NCBI GenBank assembly: GCA_040772005.1 | Contig: JAXGYZ010000006.1 | Location: forward strand, 186,001 to 250,000 | Direction of reading: 5' to 3' | DNA from: MWBF01 sp040772005 | GTDB lineage: Bacteria; Chloroflexota; Anaerolineae; CG2-30-64-16 | DNA length: 64,000 nt | In this document: positions 24,859-34,129 of the stretch, one piece after another | How the letters are laid out: each line of letters starts with the position of its first letter | How positions within the stretch are numbered: position 1 is the stretch's first letter | Notes under the pieces: model-generated | Told to the model about the DNA's origin: nothing | The model's input: the letters and a program-made list of their open reading frames with translations, nothing else | The model's database searches: none | Position numbers and translations under genes: made by a program

Positions 24859-27147
24859 ATGTCACAACAACCTCACTCAATCGAGCCCCAGTCCTATCAA
24901 GGTCATTCGGGTACCGAAGCTCCTTCCGAGCAGTCCTTCATCGCCCAGATTGTGGCTGAAGTGCGCCTCGACTCGTTACAGCGCGGCACCCTTCTCGCAG
25001 GCAGCGTGCTGATCGCTGCGCTATTCGTGACTGGCCTGCTGCAGCCCGTTCTGGCCAGCAAGACCGTACCCGCGTTGGCCGCAGCAGGGCTGAGCTGTCT
25101 CGTCATGCTCACCACATTTCGGCGGGCGCCCTGGGTGGCGTTGGCTCTCTCGCAGATTGGGCTGGCCTGCGCCATACTGCTGCTCGCCCGGCAGTTCGAC
25201 AACCCCAACTTGCTGGGGTTGCTGGCCTGGTTGCCTTTGCTCATGGGGATCAGCGGACTGAGCGTGCCCACAGCCGCTTCTGTGCTGGGAGTTGGGTTGT
25301 TGGTCCTGCTGGGCAGCCCGGTGGTTGGCTCCGTAGCCACTCCGAATGGGATGGGCCAGCTGACGTTGTTGCTCAGCACGTTCGCCGGCTCCATCGGCTG
25401 GGTGACCAGCCGCCGCTTTGCCGAAGCCATGAGCCAGTGGGCTGCCCACTATCTCCGTGCTGAAGAGCGTTTGGCCGAGCAGCACGATCAGCGTCTGCAC
25501 CTGCTGCAAGCCCAGGAGGACCTCGTACAAGCCAATCGAGAGTTGGCGCGTCTTTATGACCGTGTGCGAGCGATGACGCAGATCGCTGAGGACGCGCGCC
25601 ACTTGAAGGAAGAATTCGTCGCCAATGTCAGTCACGAACTTCGTACGCCCCTGAACATGATTATCGGTTTCAGCGAAGTGATCCTGAAGTCGCCCAGATC
25701 GTACGGAGCGCGGCTGCCCGAGGCGCTGCTGGCAGACATCCGGGCCATTCAGAACAACAGCCAGCACCTGGCCGGCCTGGTCAACGATGTACTCACCCTC
25801 AGCCAGGTCGAGAGCGGGAAACTGATGCTACGACGCGAGTGGGTCGATATGCGAGACCTGCTCACGGAGTGCCAGGCCGCGGTGCGCGTGCTTTTCGACT
25901 CCAAAGGGCTGTATCTGCAGGTTGCATCCCCCGCAGAACCACTGTCGGTGTTCTGTGATCCCTTACGGATGCGGGAAGTCCTGCTCAATCTGCTCAGCAA
26001 TGCCGGGCGTTTCACCGAACAGGGAGGCGTCACGCTCAGCGCCTGGCTGAGTGGCGATCAGGCCTGCCTTAGCGTGGCCGATACGGGACCAGGTATTCCG
26101 CCCGCGGACCAGCAGCGCATCTTCGAACCTTTCCAACAGGCGCACTTCGGCGCCAAGGGCAGCGGAGGGAGCGGACTTGGCCTCAGCATCAGCAAGCGTT
26201 TCGTTGAACTGCACGACGGCTCGATGCGACTGGAAAGCCAGCTCGGCGAGGGTACAACTTTCTACATCACCTTGCCTCGCGAGCCACTCCCAGACGCGAT
26301 GGCGTTTGGCGGCACGCGCTTGCCTATCAACCCTTATACCCAATATGAGCCGCGCAGCCGGGCGCATGTCCTGGCGCCCCCCGTCCTGCCACCGCGCTAC
26401 ATTGTGCTGGACGACACGGGTCAACTGGGGCAGCTTTTCGAGGAGTTTGCCAAGGGGGCGGAGGTAGTCGTGGTTGGGGATGCCCCCAGCCTGGTGCAGA
26501 CGGCCAGGCGCTCACCCGCGGCTGCGCTCGCCATCAATACACCCAATCCAACAGCTACGGTGGACGAGTTGCGCCGTGCTGGAGGCATCCCTGCCGCCAC
26601 GCCGTTGCTGGCCTGTTGGGTCCCTGGCGAACGCGCGGCAGCATCGGAACTGGGAGTCTTGCGTTACCTAGTCAAGCCCGTTACGCAGGACACTCTGTGG
26701 GCTGCCATCGAGGCCGTCGGCTCTCCGGTGCGTTCAGTACTCGTCGTTGATGACAACCCTGAGGCGCTGCAGCTGTTTTCGCGCATGCTGGCCGCTCACG
26801 AACCTGCCCCGCGGGTTCTCAGGGCCAGCAGCGGCCGGCAGGCCCTCACTCTGATGCGCACCCGCCAGCCAGATATGGTGCTGCTTGATCTGGTGATGCC
26901 GGACATGAACGGGTTCGAGGTGTTGCGCGAAAAAGAGCGCGACCCAGTGATCCGTGCGCTGCCTGTGCTGGTGGTCTCCTCGCTCGATCCGGCGCAAGGC
27001 ATGGTGCGAACCCAACTTCTGAGCGTCTCGCGGGAGGATGGTCTCTCCGGACAGGATCTGATCCGCTGTATGGTGCTGCTCACTGAGGCGCTATCCCTGA
27101 ATGCGCGTCGAGGCGGGCCAGCGCTGCCAGGAAGTCAGCCTGCGTAA
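24859..27147 (+). CDS. Hybrid sensor histidine kinase with two receiver-like domains
   Basis: About 762 residues from ATG 24859. Six hydrophobic helices (about 45-185), a coiled coil (200-245: LHLLQAQEDLVQANRELARLYDRV), HisKA with EEFVANVSHELRTPLNMIIGFSE (phospho-His ~257), and GHKL ATPase with N box LLNLLSNAGRF, G1 VADTGPGIP and G2 GSGGSGLGLSISKRFV. Then a degenerate receiver-like domain (PRYIVLDDTGQLGQLF ... LRYLVKPV) without a phospho-acceptor, and a C-terminal receiver SVLVVDDNPEALQLF with acceptor Asp in MVLLDLVMPDMNGFEVL but no conserved Lys near its end. The start is uncertain; in-frame ATGs also occur at 24826 and 24847. The 3' end overlaps the opposite-strand regulator by 68 bp. Confidence 0.88.
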   Translation: MSQQPHSIEPQSYQGHSGTEAPSEQSFIAQIVAEVRLDSLQRGTLLAGSVLIAALFVTGLLQPVLASKTVPALAAAGLSCLVMLTTFRRAPWVALALSQIGLACAILLLARQFDNPNLLGLLAWLPLLMGISGLSVPTAASVLGVGLLVLLGSPVVGSVATPNGMGQLTLLLSTFAGSIGWVTSRRFAEAMSQWAAHYLRAEERLAEQHDQRLHLLQAQEDLVQANRELARLYDRVRAMTQIAEDARHLKEEFVANVSHELRTPLNMIIGFSEVILKSPRSYGARLPEALLADIRAIQNNSQHLAGLVNDVLTLSQVESGKLMLRREWVDMRDLLTECQAAVRVLFDSKGLYLQVASPAEPLSVFCDPLRMREVLLNLLSNAGRFTEQGGVTLSAWLSGDQACLSVADTGPGIPPADQQRIFEPFQQAHFGAKGSGGSGLGLSISKRFVELHDGSMRLESQLGEGTTFYITLPREPLPDAMAFGGTRLPINPYTQYEPRSRAHVLAPPVLPPRYIVLDDTGQLGQLFEEFAKGAEVVVVGDAPSLVQTARRSPAAALAINTPNPTATVDELRRAGGIPAATPLLACWVPGERAAASELGVLRYLVKPVTQDTLWAAIEAVGSPVRSVLVVDDNPEALQLFSRMLAAHEPAPRVLRASSGRQALTLMRTRQPDMVLLDLVMPDMNGFEVLREKERDPVIRALPVLVVSSLDPAQGMVRTQLLSVSREDGLSGQDLIRCMVLLTEALSLNARRGGPALPGSQPA

Positions 27148-28291
27148 TGGGTTTCGCCAGAAAGAAGGTGCCCCCCAGTGCATGGGCCAGTTCGGGCTGC
27201 TTGAGCATAGTACAGACGATAATCGGCAGAGAGGCCGTCGCGGCATCCCGGCGGAGTCTCCTGAGCATCTCCCAACCATCCATGTTGGGCATCATCACAT
27301 CAAGTACGATAGCTCGGGGCTGCACTGTTGCCAAGGCGCGCAGCGCCACCCGGGGGTCCTGAAAGCCCACTACCCGGAAGCGCGTGCCACTCGCATAGCG
27401 GCGCAGGAGCTGGATGAAATCAGCATTGTCGTCAATGACCAGGACCGTCTCCTGCTCATAGACGGGCACGCTGACGCTCAGAACCAACTGTGTGGTGCTG
27501 GCTGAGGCGACCAAGGCCCCGCCAAAGAGGTGGAGCAGTTCCTCGGCCTGCTGCAGGTCGGCGCCGCCATCCCAAGCCACGCTTGCGGGCAGCGCCGTTT
27601 CCACAGCGAAGTGTACCGTACCCTCGGCCTGGCGGGCAGTCAGGAGGACCATCGGACCGTTGCTCGCTTGCAGTGCGTGGGCCAACACGATGACGAACAC
27701 CTGCCGGAACGCCACCGGATGGATCGCCAGCGGCGGGATATCCGGCGGCAGGGACCAGGCCACAGCCTTGGCGTAGCGCTGCGCCAAGGGTTCTGCGAGT
27801 TCGGTCACCGTGACCAGGGCCCCATTGGGGTCTGTCAGCGCCTCCTGCTCGTCCTCCAGGAGCCAAGCAAATGACTCGTCGCCCGCTGAATCAGCGGCAG
27901 GATCGTCCACCCCTGGGGTAGATGCTTCATCGCCAGGGTACGCCGCCCAAAGCTGGTCTGCCAGGACTCGGATGGCCAGATTTTGGTTGCGCCGCAGCTG
28001 TCGTTCGCTGACCCCCAGTTGATGCGCGATCTCCTCCTGCGTCAACCGTTGCACGTAGCGATAGAGCAGCAGCTCGTAGACGGCCTGGTCGCGTTCCGCA
28101 AGCAGGCTATCTGAGCGGGGCCGCAGGTCTTCGATGGCTCTGATGAGCAGCGATTGCAGTGCTAAGGCCGGCTCGCGCGCGACATGCGCCGGTAACAGCC
28201 GTCGCAACGGGCTTTTCGCGAGGTATTCGGGGTCGTACAGATGGTTCAGCGCACTGCGCAAGTGTAGCGAGAATTCGTCACTGCTGCTCAT
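27080..28291 (-). CDS. HTH / degenerate GHKL / receiver protein, regulator partner of the hybrid kinase
   Basis: 403 residues. The N-terminal helical region (LRSALNHLYDPEYLAKSPLRRLLP) leads to an HTH of sigma-region-4 type (RYVQRLTQEEIAHQLGVSERQLRRNQNLAIRVLADQLW, about 79-115). The middle (about 165-285) resembles a histidine-kinase ATPase domain stripped of its ATP motifs: AFRQVFVIVLAHALQASNGPMVLLTARQ and the closing LHLFGGALVASASTTQLVLSVSVPV. The C-terminal receiver (about 288-400) is complete: VLVIDDNADF, acceptor Asp in IVLDVMMPNMDGWEML, conserved Lys in FFLAKPITQ. DNA binding is inferred. Confidence 0.8.
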   Translation of the reverse strand: MSSSDEFSLHLRSALNHLYDPEYLAKSPLRRLLPAHVAREPALALQSLLIRAIEDLRPRSDSLLAERDQAVYELLLYRYVQRLTQEEIAHQLGVSERQLRRNQNLAIRVLADQLWAAYPGDEASTPGVDDPAADSAGDESFAWLLEDEQEALTDPNGALVTVTELAEPLAQRYAKAVAWSLPPDIPPLAIHPVAFRQVFVIVLAHALQASNGPMVLLTARQAEGTVHFAVETALPASVAWDGGADLQQAEELLHLFGGALVASASTTQLVLSVSVPVYEQETVLVIDDNADFIQLLRRYASGTRFRVVGFQDPRVALRALATVQPRAIVLDVMMPNMDGWEMLRRLRRDAATASLPIIVCTMLKQPELAHALGGTFFLAKPITQADFLAALARLDAHSGIAPQ

Positions 28292-28376
28292 GATTTGAAT
28301 CGCTCAATCTGCTTGGCTTGTCCGGTTTCAGGCCGGTATCCGACCGAAAAGCGCCCTTCGGTGCGTCGACGTATGC

Positions 28377-28382
28377 TATTAT
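28377..28382 (+). promoter_or_regulatory. -10 box of the FAD oxidoreductase/importer operon
   Basis: TATTAT at 28377-28382, 28 bp before the GTG start of the first gene, with no convincing -35 box. Weak -35 sequences usually mean dependence on an activator. The 118-bp gap to the divergent HTH/receiver gene leaves room for such a site. Confidence 0.45.
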
Positions 28383-28409
28383 AGCGCGAATAGAGGAAGG
28401 AGGTGAACT

Positions 28410-30767
28410 GTGTCACTGCCTGGCGTCAATGTTGAACGCCTCTATCAGTGCGATGTCCTGGTCATTGGATCCGGCGTGTCGGGGTACTGCGCTGCCATCC
28501 AGGCTGCCCGTCTGGGATGCCGCACGATCTTGCTCGAGAAAGATGAAGTCCTGGGCGGGAATTCCGGCCCGAATTTGGGTGTCGGCATCACCGGCGCCGA
28601 CCGCTATAATCACTACGGCACCGAAACGGGCATCGTCCAGGAAACCCAGGAGGAAGGCGCCTGGGTTCAGGGCTTCACGCAGATCATTCCACGGCAGACC
28701 CCCTATAACATCTCCCGCCGCTATGAGGCAGTCATCCAGGACTATCTGCAGCAGGCAGGCGTTCAGGTCCTGAAGCGCCACTACGCCAGGCGACCCCTCC
28801 TCGGCGAGGACGGCTCTATTCGCAGCGTGCAAGTCGAAGATCTGGCTGCTTTCCAGACGGTGCAGATCGATGTGGCGCATGTTGTGATCGAGGCTTCCGG
28901 CGATGGCGAAATCGGGGTCTTGGCCGGCGCTGATTACGATATGGGGAGCGAAGCGCAGGCCGAATTCGGCGAACGTTCGGCGCCAGCCGAACGGGTCCAG
29001 CTAGTCCAGGGCACCAGCCTGGTTGCGTTGGCCCAGAAGACCGATCATGAGGTCGTTTATATTCCTCCTGCCGCAGCCACCGCGTTCCTGCCCCGCGTCT
29101 GGCAGAGCAGTATCGGCTCCTACATCCACCATCATGATAACTGGTTCAAGTCACCCGAAGGAGTGCGCTTCCTGTATCTGACTGAAGCCGGCGGCCAGAG
29201 CGATACCATCCGTGACGATGCCCAAATCTACGAGGAACTGCTCGGCCAGCTATGGGCCGAATGGGATCACATCAAGAACGGCCCGCACCGTGAGGATGCC
29301 CGCAACTGGGACCTGCTGTGGGTGAGTCCCAAGGCCGGGAAGCGCGAGAGCCGCCGCCTGTTGGGTGACGTGATCTTGACGCAAACGGACCTGGAGACGG
29401 CTCGCCGTTTTCCAGACGATATCGCCCATGGTGGGCACGACTTGGATGACCACAAGCCGCTCAACAAGGGCAGCAACATCTACGGCCATAGCATTCCCCC
29501 CATGTACAGCATCCCATACCGGACTTGCTACTCGCGCAATGTGCCCAACCTGTTCCTGGCCGGCCGCCTGATCAGCGCCACACATTTGGCCCACTCGTCG
29601 ACGCGGCTCATGCGCACCGGGGGCGCCATCGGCCAGGCAGTCGGCTATGCTGCCGCACTGTGCTGTCGCTACGGCTGCCAGCCACGCGCCATCTACGAGC
29701 AACATCTCGACGAGCTGCAGGAAGGGCTGCTGGAGGCAGATGCGACCATCCTCGCCCGGCCGCTGGCCGGCAGGCATGACCTGGCCCGCCAGGCAACCGC
29801 GGACGCAAGCAGCGAAGTGCGCTTCAACGAGCAGGCACCGGGCGAGCTCGTGCCGTTGCTGGCCGAGGCCGGCGTCCTGCTGTGGGATTGGGCGCCGGTC
29901 ATCCGTGAAGTGGCGGTCTACCTGCATAACACGGCGGGCCGTCCACAACCTCTGACCCTGACGATCCATCGTACGCACAGGACGCCGCGCTGGAAAACAC
30001 TCGAGGAGTATCACGACGTCGGCCGCAACGATCTGCGGGATACGGCGTTCCGCCAGCTGCTGGCGGTCTCGGCCACCGTGCCGGCAGGTCATGCCGGTTG
30101 GTTTACCATCTCGCTCCCTGAACCGCTCGAGATCGGCGCAAAGGACCCCACGTCCGATGACGACCGCGTGCTCATCGCCCTGTCCGGCAGCCAGGAGCTC
30201 TGGTGGGCGTTGGCAGAGCGAGACTGCGCGATCGCAGAGATGGTGGAGCACAATCACTTCAAACCTGAATGGCGACTGCTGCAGCACATGGCTACGCTGC
30301 GGCTCGACCCACCACCCCCGCTCGGCGAGGCCGCCAATGTGCTCAACGGCTTCCATCGGCGTTTCAGCCGCGGCCCGCTCAACATGTGGCTGTCTGACCC
30401 GGCGGCTGCGCTCCCGCAGGAGCTGATGCTGACCTGGCCGGCGCCACAAACCTTCGATGAGGTCACGCTGACTTTCGACAACCTCACGCAGTTGCGCCAC
30501 GATGCCCCTTGGGAGTGCGGTCAGCGTGTCGCGCCCTTCCTGACCGCTGACTACGAGTTGCACTACGAGCAGGACGGTCAATGGCAAACGTTAGTGGTGG
30601 AGCAGAATAATCATCATCGCTTCCGGCAGCATCGCTTCTCTCCGGTGACCGCTTCCCGGCTCCGGCTACGTGTGCTCAAGACGCATGGCGGTCCCGCTCA
30701 GGCACGGGTCTATGCTCTGCAGGTCAGGCACACAGGCTCTCTCGGTTCGACCCAGGTTCCTGTCTAG
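28410..30767 (+). CDS. FAD-dependent oxidoreductase (FAD_oxidored type) with C-terminal beta-domain
   Basis: 785 residues. FAD motif VLVIGSGVSGYCAAIQAARLG (~17-37) followed by LLEKDEVLGGNSG, and a second FAD contact region in FLAGRLISATHLAHSSTRLMRTGG (~375-400). After about residue 460 the sequence becomes beta-rich and ends in a galactose-binding-like domain (FDEVTLTFDNL ... SRLRLRVLKTHG), extending beyond the usual ~450 residues of the family. GTG start with an excellent GAAGGAGGTGAACT site. A shorter relative is at 35283. First gene of the importer operon; it probably oxidises an imported sugar derivative, substrate unknown. Confidence 0.85.
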   Translation: MSLPGVNVERLYQCDVLVIGSGVSGYCAAIQAARLGCRTILLEKDEVLGGNSGPNLGVGITGADRYNHYGTETGIVQETQEEGAWVQGFTQIIPRQTPYNISRRYEAVIQDYLQQAGVQVLKRHYARRPLLGEDGSIRSVQVEDLAAFQTVQIDVAHVVIEASGDGEIGVLAGADYDMGSEAQAEFGERSAPAERVQLVQGTSLVALAQKTDHEVVYIPPAAATAFLPRVWQSSIGSYIHHHDNWFKSPEGVRFLYLTEAGGQSDTIRDDAQIYEELLGQLWAEWDHIKNGPHREDARNWDLLWVSPKAGKRESRRLLGDVILTQTDLETARRFPDDIAHGGHDLDDHKPLNKGSNIYGHSIPPMYSIPYRTCYSRNVPNLFLAGRLISATHLAHSSTRLMRTGGAIGQAVGYAAALCCRYGCQPRAIYEQHLDELQEGLLEADATILARPLAGRHDLARQATADASSEVRFNEQAPGELVPLLAEAGVLLWDWAPVIREVAVYLHNTAGRPQPLTLTIHRTHRTPRWKTLEEYHDVGRNDLRDTAFRQLLAVSATVPAGHAGWFTISLPEPLEIGAKDPTSDDDRVLIALSGSQELWWALAERDCAIAEMVEHNHFKPEWRLLQHMATLRLDPPPPLGEAANVLNGFHRRFSRGPLNMWLSDPAAALPQELMLTWPAPQTFDEVTLTFDNLTQLRHDAPWECGQRVAPFLTADYELHYEQDGQWQTLVVEQNNHHRFRQHRFSPVTASRLRLRVLKTHGGPAQARVYALQVRHTGSLGSTQVPV

Positions 30768-30789
30768 CTTATCAAGAGGAGGACGATCC

Positions 30790-32229
30790 ATGACTGTTCA
30801 GTCCAAGCTTAGCCGCCGTCAGTTTCTGAAGATGGCGGGCCTCGGTGTGGCCGGCAGCGCACTCGCGGCCTGCGCTCCGGCTACGACCACCTCTCCAGCC
30901 GCCACGTCCGCACCGGCTGGAGGAGCAACCGCGGTCCCGACGGCCGCGGCCACGCAGGCGCCCCCCGCGGCTGATGCCACAGCTACGCCCGCGGTGACAG
31001 CGGTTCCTGCGGCGGCAGATGCCGTGGCCATGAGCTACTGGCATATCTGGGGGGGCGCGCGGGTTGACCAGCTGCAAACGGTGCTCAATGACTTCATGCT
31101 GGCGAACCCGAATATCAAAGTCGAAACCCTCTTGCTGCCCAATCCCGGCTATGCCGACAAAATTATGACCGCTTTAGCCGCGGATCCGCCGGACCTGACG
31201 ATGATCTACACGGACGAGTTCGCCCCGGCCGCCAGCCGCAATGCGCTCAGGCAGGTCGACGACCTGATGGCGGCGGACGGTCTGGCCTCCGATATCTGGT
31301 ACCCCGGTGTCTACCACATGAGCACCTGGCAGAACAAGACCTTCGGCCTGCCGTTCGTCGGAAACTTCCTGCAGTTCCTCTACTGGAATCGTGACGACTA
31401 CGCGGCCGGGGGCCTTGACCCCGAACGCGGGCAGGAGACGTGGGACGAAGTCAAGGATATGGCCACCAAGCTGACCAAAATCACGGACGGCAAGGTGGAA
31501 CACCTCGGTTACGTGCCCAATGGTTCCGGCGAGTGGATCGGCGGCTCGTATCGCAACGGGCTCAGTTTCTGGGGCGACGGCACCCCGGAGCAGGTCGCCA
31601 TTGGCGATCCGAAGTCCCTGGAAGCACTCCAGTACTGCGTGGACCTCTACGAAGCGTTGGGCGGTTGGGACGCCGTCGGCGCGACTCTGACCGGCTGGGG
31701 CAACCAGCAGCTGGGCAACCCGATGATCGCAGGCGTGGCTTCGGCGATCTGGTCCGGGGTGTTTACGGTCAATGTCATCAACCAGCAGAAGCCGGACCTG
31801 AACTACAAGATCGGGAAGATTCCGCATGGGCCGAACGGGGAATTCCTGGACGTCATCACCCAGTCGTGGAGCAACTGCATCCCCGCCCAGGCCAAGCATC
31901 CCGAAGAAGCCTGGGCCCTCGCCAAGTACATGTCGGCGGAGGAAGGGCACCTGAAATTCATGGTGGAGCTGCAGTCCCGCCCCGCCATGGTCAAGGCATT
32001 CAACGTGGCGCCCCATGACGCCGTGGCCAGGAAAGGCAATCCCTATTGGGACATCGTGCTGGAGGTCCTGGAAGGCCAACAGGCCAGTTGGCCGGTCTCA
32101 GACAAGATGATCGCCGCCCAGGCCATCACCACCGAGACTTTCGAGTCCGTGATGTTGGGGCAGCGGACGCCGGAAGAAGGCGTGGCGTGGGCCCAGGAAG
32201 AGGTCGTTAAAATCTTCGCGGAGGAATAG
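30790..32229 (+). CDS. Sugar ABC transporter substrate-binding lipoprotein
   Basis: 479 residues. Signal SRRQFLKMAGLGVAGSALAACAP with twin-arginine-like RRQFLK and lipobox LAAC, a long Thr/Pro/Ala linker (about 28-78), then a family 1 solute-binding fold (MSYWHIWGGARVDQLQTVLNDFM ... AADPPDLTMIYTDEFAPAA). The start is fixed by the AAGAGGAGGAC site. A stem-loop follows the stop, then the permease genes. Confidence 0.93.
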   Translation: MTVQSKLSRRQFLKMAGLGVAGSALAACAPATTTSPAATSAPAGGATAVPTAAATQAPPAADATATPAVTAVPAAADAVAMSYWHIWGGARVDQLQTVLNDFMLANPNIKVETLLLPNPGYADKIMTALAADPPDLTMIYTDEFAPAASRNALRQVDDLMAADGLASDIWYPGVYHMSTWQNKTFGLPFVGNFLQFLYWNRDDYAAGGLDPERGQETWDEVKDMATKLTKITDGKVEHLGYVPNGSGEWIGGSYRNGLSFWGDGTPEQVAIGDPKSLEALQYCVDLYEALGGWDAVGATLTGWGNQQLGNPMIAGVASAIWSGVFTVNVINQQKPDLNYKIGKIPHGPNGEFLDVITQSWSNCIPAQAKHPEEAWALAKYMSAEEGHLKFMVELQSRPAMVKAFNVAPHDAVARKGNPYWDIVLEVLEGQQASWPVSDKMIAAQAITTETFESVMLGQRTPEEGVAWAQEEVVKIFAEE

Positions 32230-32240
32230 CCCTCGGGCAG

Positions 32241-32273
32241 GCTCACAGCGGGTGCCTGACACCCGCTGTGAGC
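32241..32273 (+). promoter_or_regulatory. Strong intercistronic hairpin after the binding-protein gene
   Basis: Perfect 14-base arms GCTCACAGCGGGTG (32241-32254) and CACCCGCTGTGAGC (32260-32273) with a five-base loop and no T-run. This is the classic place and shape of a stem-loop that stabilises binding-protein mRNA relative to permease mRNA. It lies 26 bases before the next start codon. Confidence 0.75.
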
Positions 32274-32298
32274 AGCAATGCATCTACGAGGTTAGTAT

Positions 32299-33219
32299 AT
32301 GGCACTTCTGGCCCGTTCCCGGCTTCACTTGAGCCAGTCCCAGCGCCGCAACATCACGGGCTACCTCTTCATATCACCCTGGCTGTTGGGGTTGCTGACC
32401 TTCACCCTGGTGCCGATTGTCGTGGTGTTCGTACTGGGCTTTACGCGATATGGCGTCTTCGATGCGCCAAAGTGGGTGGGGCTCCAAAACTATGCGCGCA
32501 TCTTCTCTGACGACCGGCTCTTTCGCATTTCGCTGGGCAATACCCTTTACTATGTTGCCGTCGCCGTGCCCCTGAATATCGTGCTGGGCTTTCTGCTCGC
32601 GCTGGGTCTCAATGCGAAAATCCGGGGAGTGACTATCTTTCGGACCCTGTTCTATGTGCCCTCCATCGTACCGCAAGTGGCCTCGGTACTCCTCTTTGTC
32701 TGGCTCTTCCAGCCGCAGATTGGCCTGGTGAATTTCCTGCTGGATTTCCTGGGGCTGCGCGGTCCGAACTGGTTAGGCCGCCCGGAGTGGGCCAAGCCCG
32801 CCATCATCATCATGGGCCTGTGGGGACTCGGCGGCGGCATGATCGTCTATCTGGCCGGCCTGCAGTCGATCCCAGAGCATCTCTACGAGGCGGCGCAGAT
32901 CGACGGCGCCAATACCTGGCACCAGTTCTGGGCGGTGACGGTGCCCATGATGACCCCTACCATCTTCTTTAATCTGGTGATGGGCGTGATCAACAGCTTC
33001 CAGGTCTTTACGACGGCGTACATTGCCACCAGCGGCGGGCCGGTCAACTCGACCCTGTTCTACATGCTCTATCTCTACAACACGGGCTTCCGTGAGTTCA
33101 AGATGGGCTATGCCTCCGCGCTGGCGTGGATTCTCTTCGTATTGGTCCTGGCGCTGACCCTGATCATTTTTAGGAGCAGCGAATCGTGGGTGCACTATGA
33201 ATCGGGCGGTGAACGATGA
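32299..33219 (+). CDS. Sugar ABC transporter permease, MalF/UgpA type
   Basis: 306 residues, six membrane helices, opening RRNITGYLFISPWLLGLLTFTLVPI. EAA motif EHLYEAAQIDGANTWHQFWAVTVPMM. Start preceded by GAGGTTAGTAT. Its stop overlaps the ATG of the next permease (ATGA), so the two subunits are coupled. No ATPase gene in the operon. Confidence 0.93.
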   Translation: MALLARSRLHLSQSQRRNITGYLFISPWLLGLLTFTLVPIVVVFVLGFTRYGVFDAPKWVGLQNYARIFSDDRLFRISLGNTLYYVAVAVPLNIVLGFLLALGLNAKIRGVTIFRTLFYVPSIVPQVASVLLFVWLFQPQIGLVNFLLDFLGLRGPNWLGRPEWAKPAIIIMGLWGLGGGMIVYLAGLQSIPEHLYEAAQIDGANTWHQFWAVTVPMMTPTIFFNLVMGVINSFQVFTTAYIATSGGPVNSTLFYMLYLYNTGFREFKMGYASALAWILFVLVLALTLIIFRSSESWVHYESGGER

Positions 33220-34124
33220 GCGTAACGACACCAGTCGAGGCAAGACCGGCCACGCCCGCCGGGCAGACCGGCGTGGCGTGGTTCAGGCGTAAATCAGTCC
33301 GTCGTACGGTCGGCAACATCCTCTTGTACGTCGCGCTTTCGTTGGCAGCCGCACTCTTTGCCATCCCGCTCGTGTGGATGCTTTCCACTTCGCTCAAGCC
33401 GTTGACCCAGCAGGAGGCCTGGCCGCCCATCTGGATCCCCAATCCCCTGGCCTGGCATAATTACCCGGATGCCTTCAATTTCCTGCCGCTGGGGCGCTAT
33501 ACCGCCAACACCATCTTCATCACCGCAGTGACCCTGGTCGGCACGTTTATATCCTGCCCTATCGTGGCCTACGCCTTTGCGCGCATACGTTTCAAAGGCC
33601 GCGATTTTCTGTTCATCGTGCTGATTGCCACCATCATGCTGCCGCAAGCGGTGCGGTTGATTCCGACTTACCTGATGTTTAATGAGCTGGGATGGTTGAA
33701 TACGTACTTGCCTCTCACTGTGCCGGCCTTCTTTGGCACGCCCTTTTTTATCTTCCTGTTGCGCCAGTACTTTCGTACGTTTCCTGAGGACCTGGCGGAT
33801 GCTGCGCGTGTCGATGGGGCCAGTGAACTCGGCATCCTGCTGCGCATCTTCCTGCCGATGGCCGGTCCGGCGCTGGCGGTGGTCGCCATCTTCAGCTTCC
33901 AGTCGCACTGGAACGACTTCTTTGGCCCACTGATCTATCTGAACAAGGATGAGTTGCGCACGCTGGCCCTGGGGTTGTATTACTTCAGGGCCTACCAGGA
34001 TACGACGAACTGGGGCCAGATGATGGCCGCCGCCAGCACCATGACGGTGCCCGTGCTGATCCTGTTTGCGCTGTTCCAACGGCACTTCATTCGAGGGGTA
34101 GCACTGACCGGCATCAAGGGCTGA
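33216..34124 (+). CDS. Sugar ABC transporter permease, MalG type
   Basis: 302 residues. N-terminal cytoplasmic stretch rich in Pro/Arg, six helices, EAA motif EDLADAARVDGASELGILLRIFLPMAG and MalG-type end ALFQRHFIRGVALTGIKG. The UROD-like gene follows after five bases. A short remnant of a similar permease end precedes the second UROD-like gene at 36675-36752. Confidence 0.93.
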   Translation: MSVTTPVEARPATPAGQTGVAWFRRKSVRRTVGNILLYVALSLAAALFAIPLVWMLSTSLKPLTQQEAWPPIWIPNPLAWHNYPDAFNFLPLGRYTANTIFITAVTLVGTFISCPIVAYAFARIRFKGRDFLFIVLIATIMLPQAVRLIPTYLMFNELGWLNTYLPLTVPAFFGTPFFIFLLRQYFRTFPEDLADAARVDGASELGILLRIFLPMAGPALAVVAIFSFQSHWNDFFGPLIYLNKDELRTLALGLYYFRAYQDTTNWGQMMAAASTMTVPVLILFALFQRHFIRGVALTGIKG

Positions 34125-34129
34125 GACGC

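Noticed and set aside
29250..30587. Minus-strand ORF of 445 codons inside the FAD oxidoreductase
   Set aside because: Shadow of a gene with clear FAD motifs and a perfect ribosome site.
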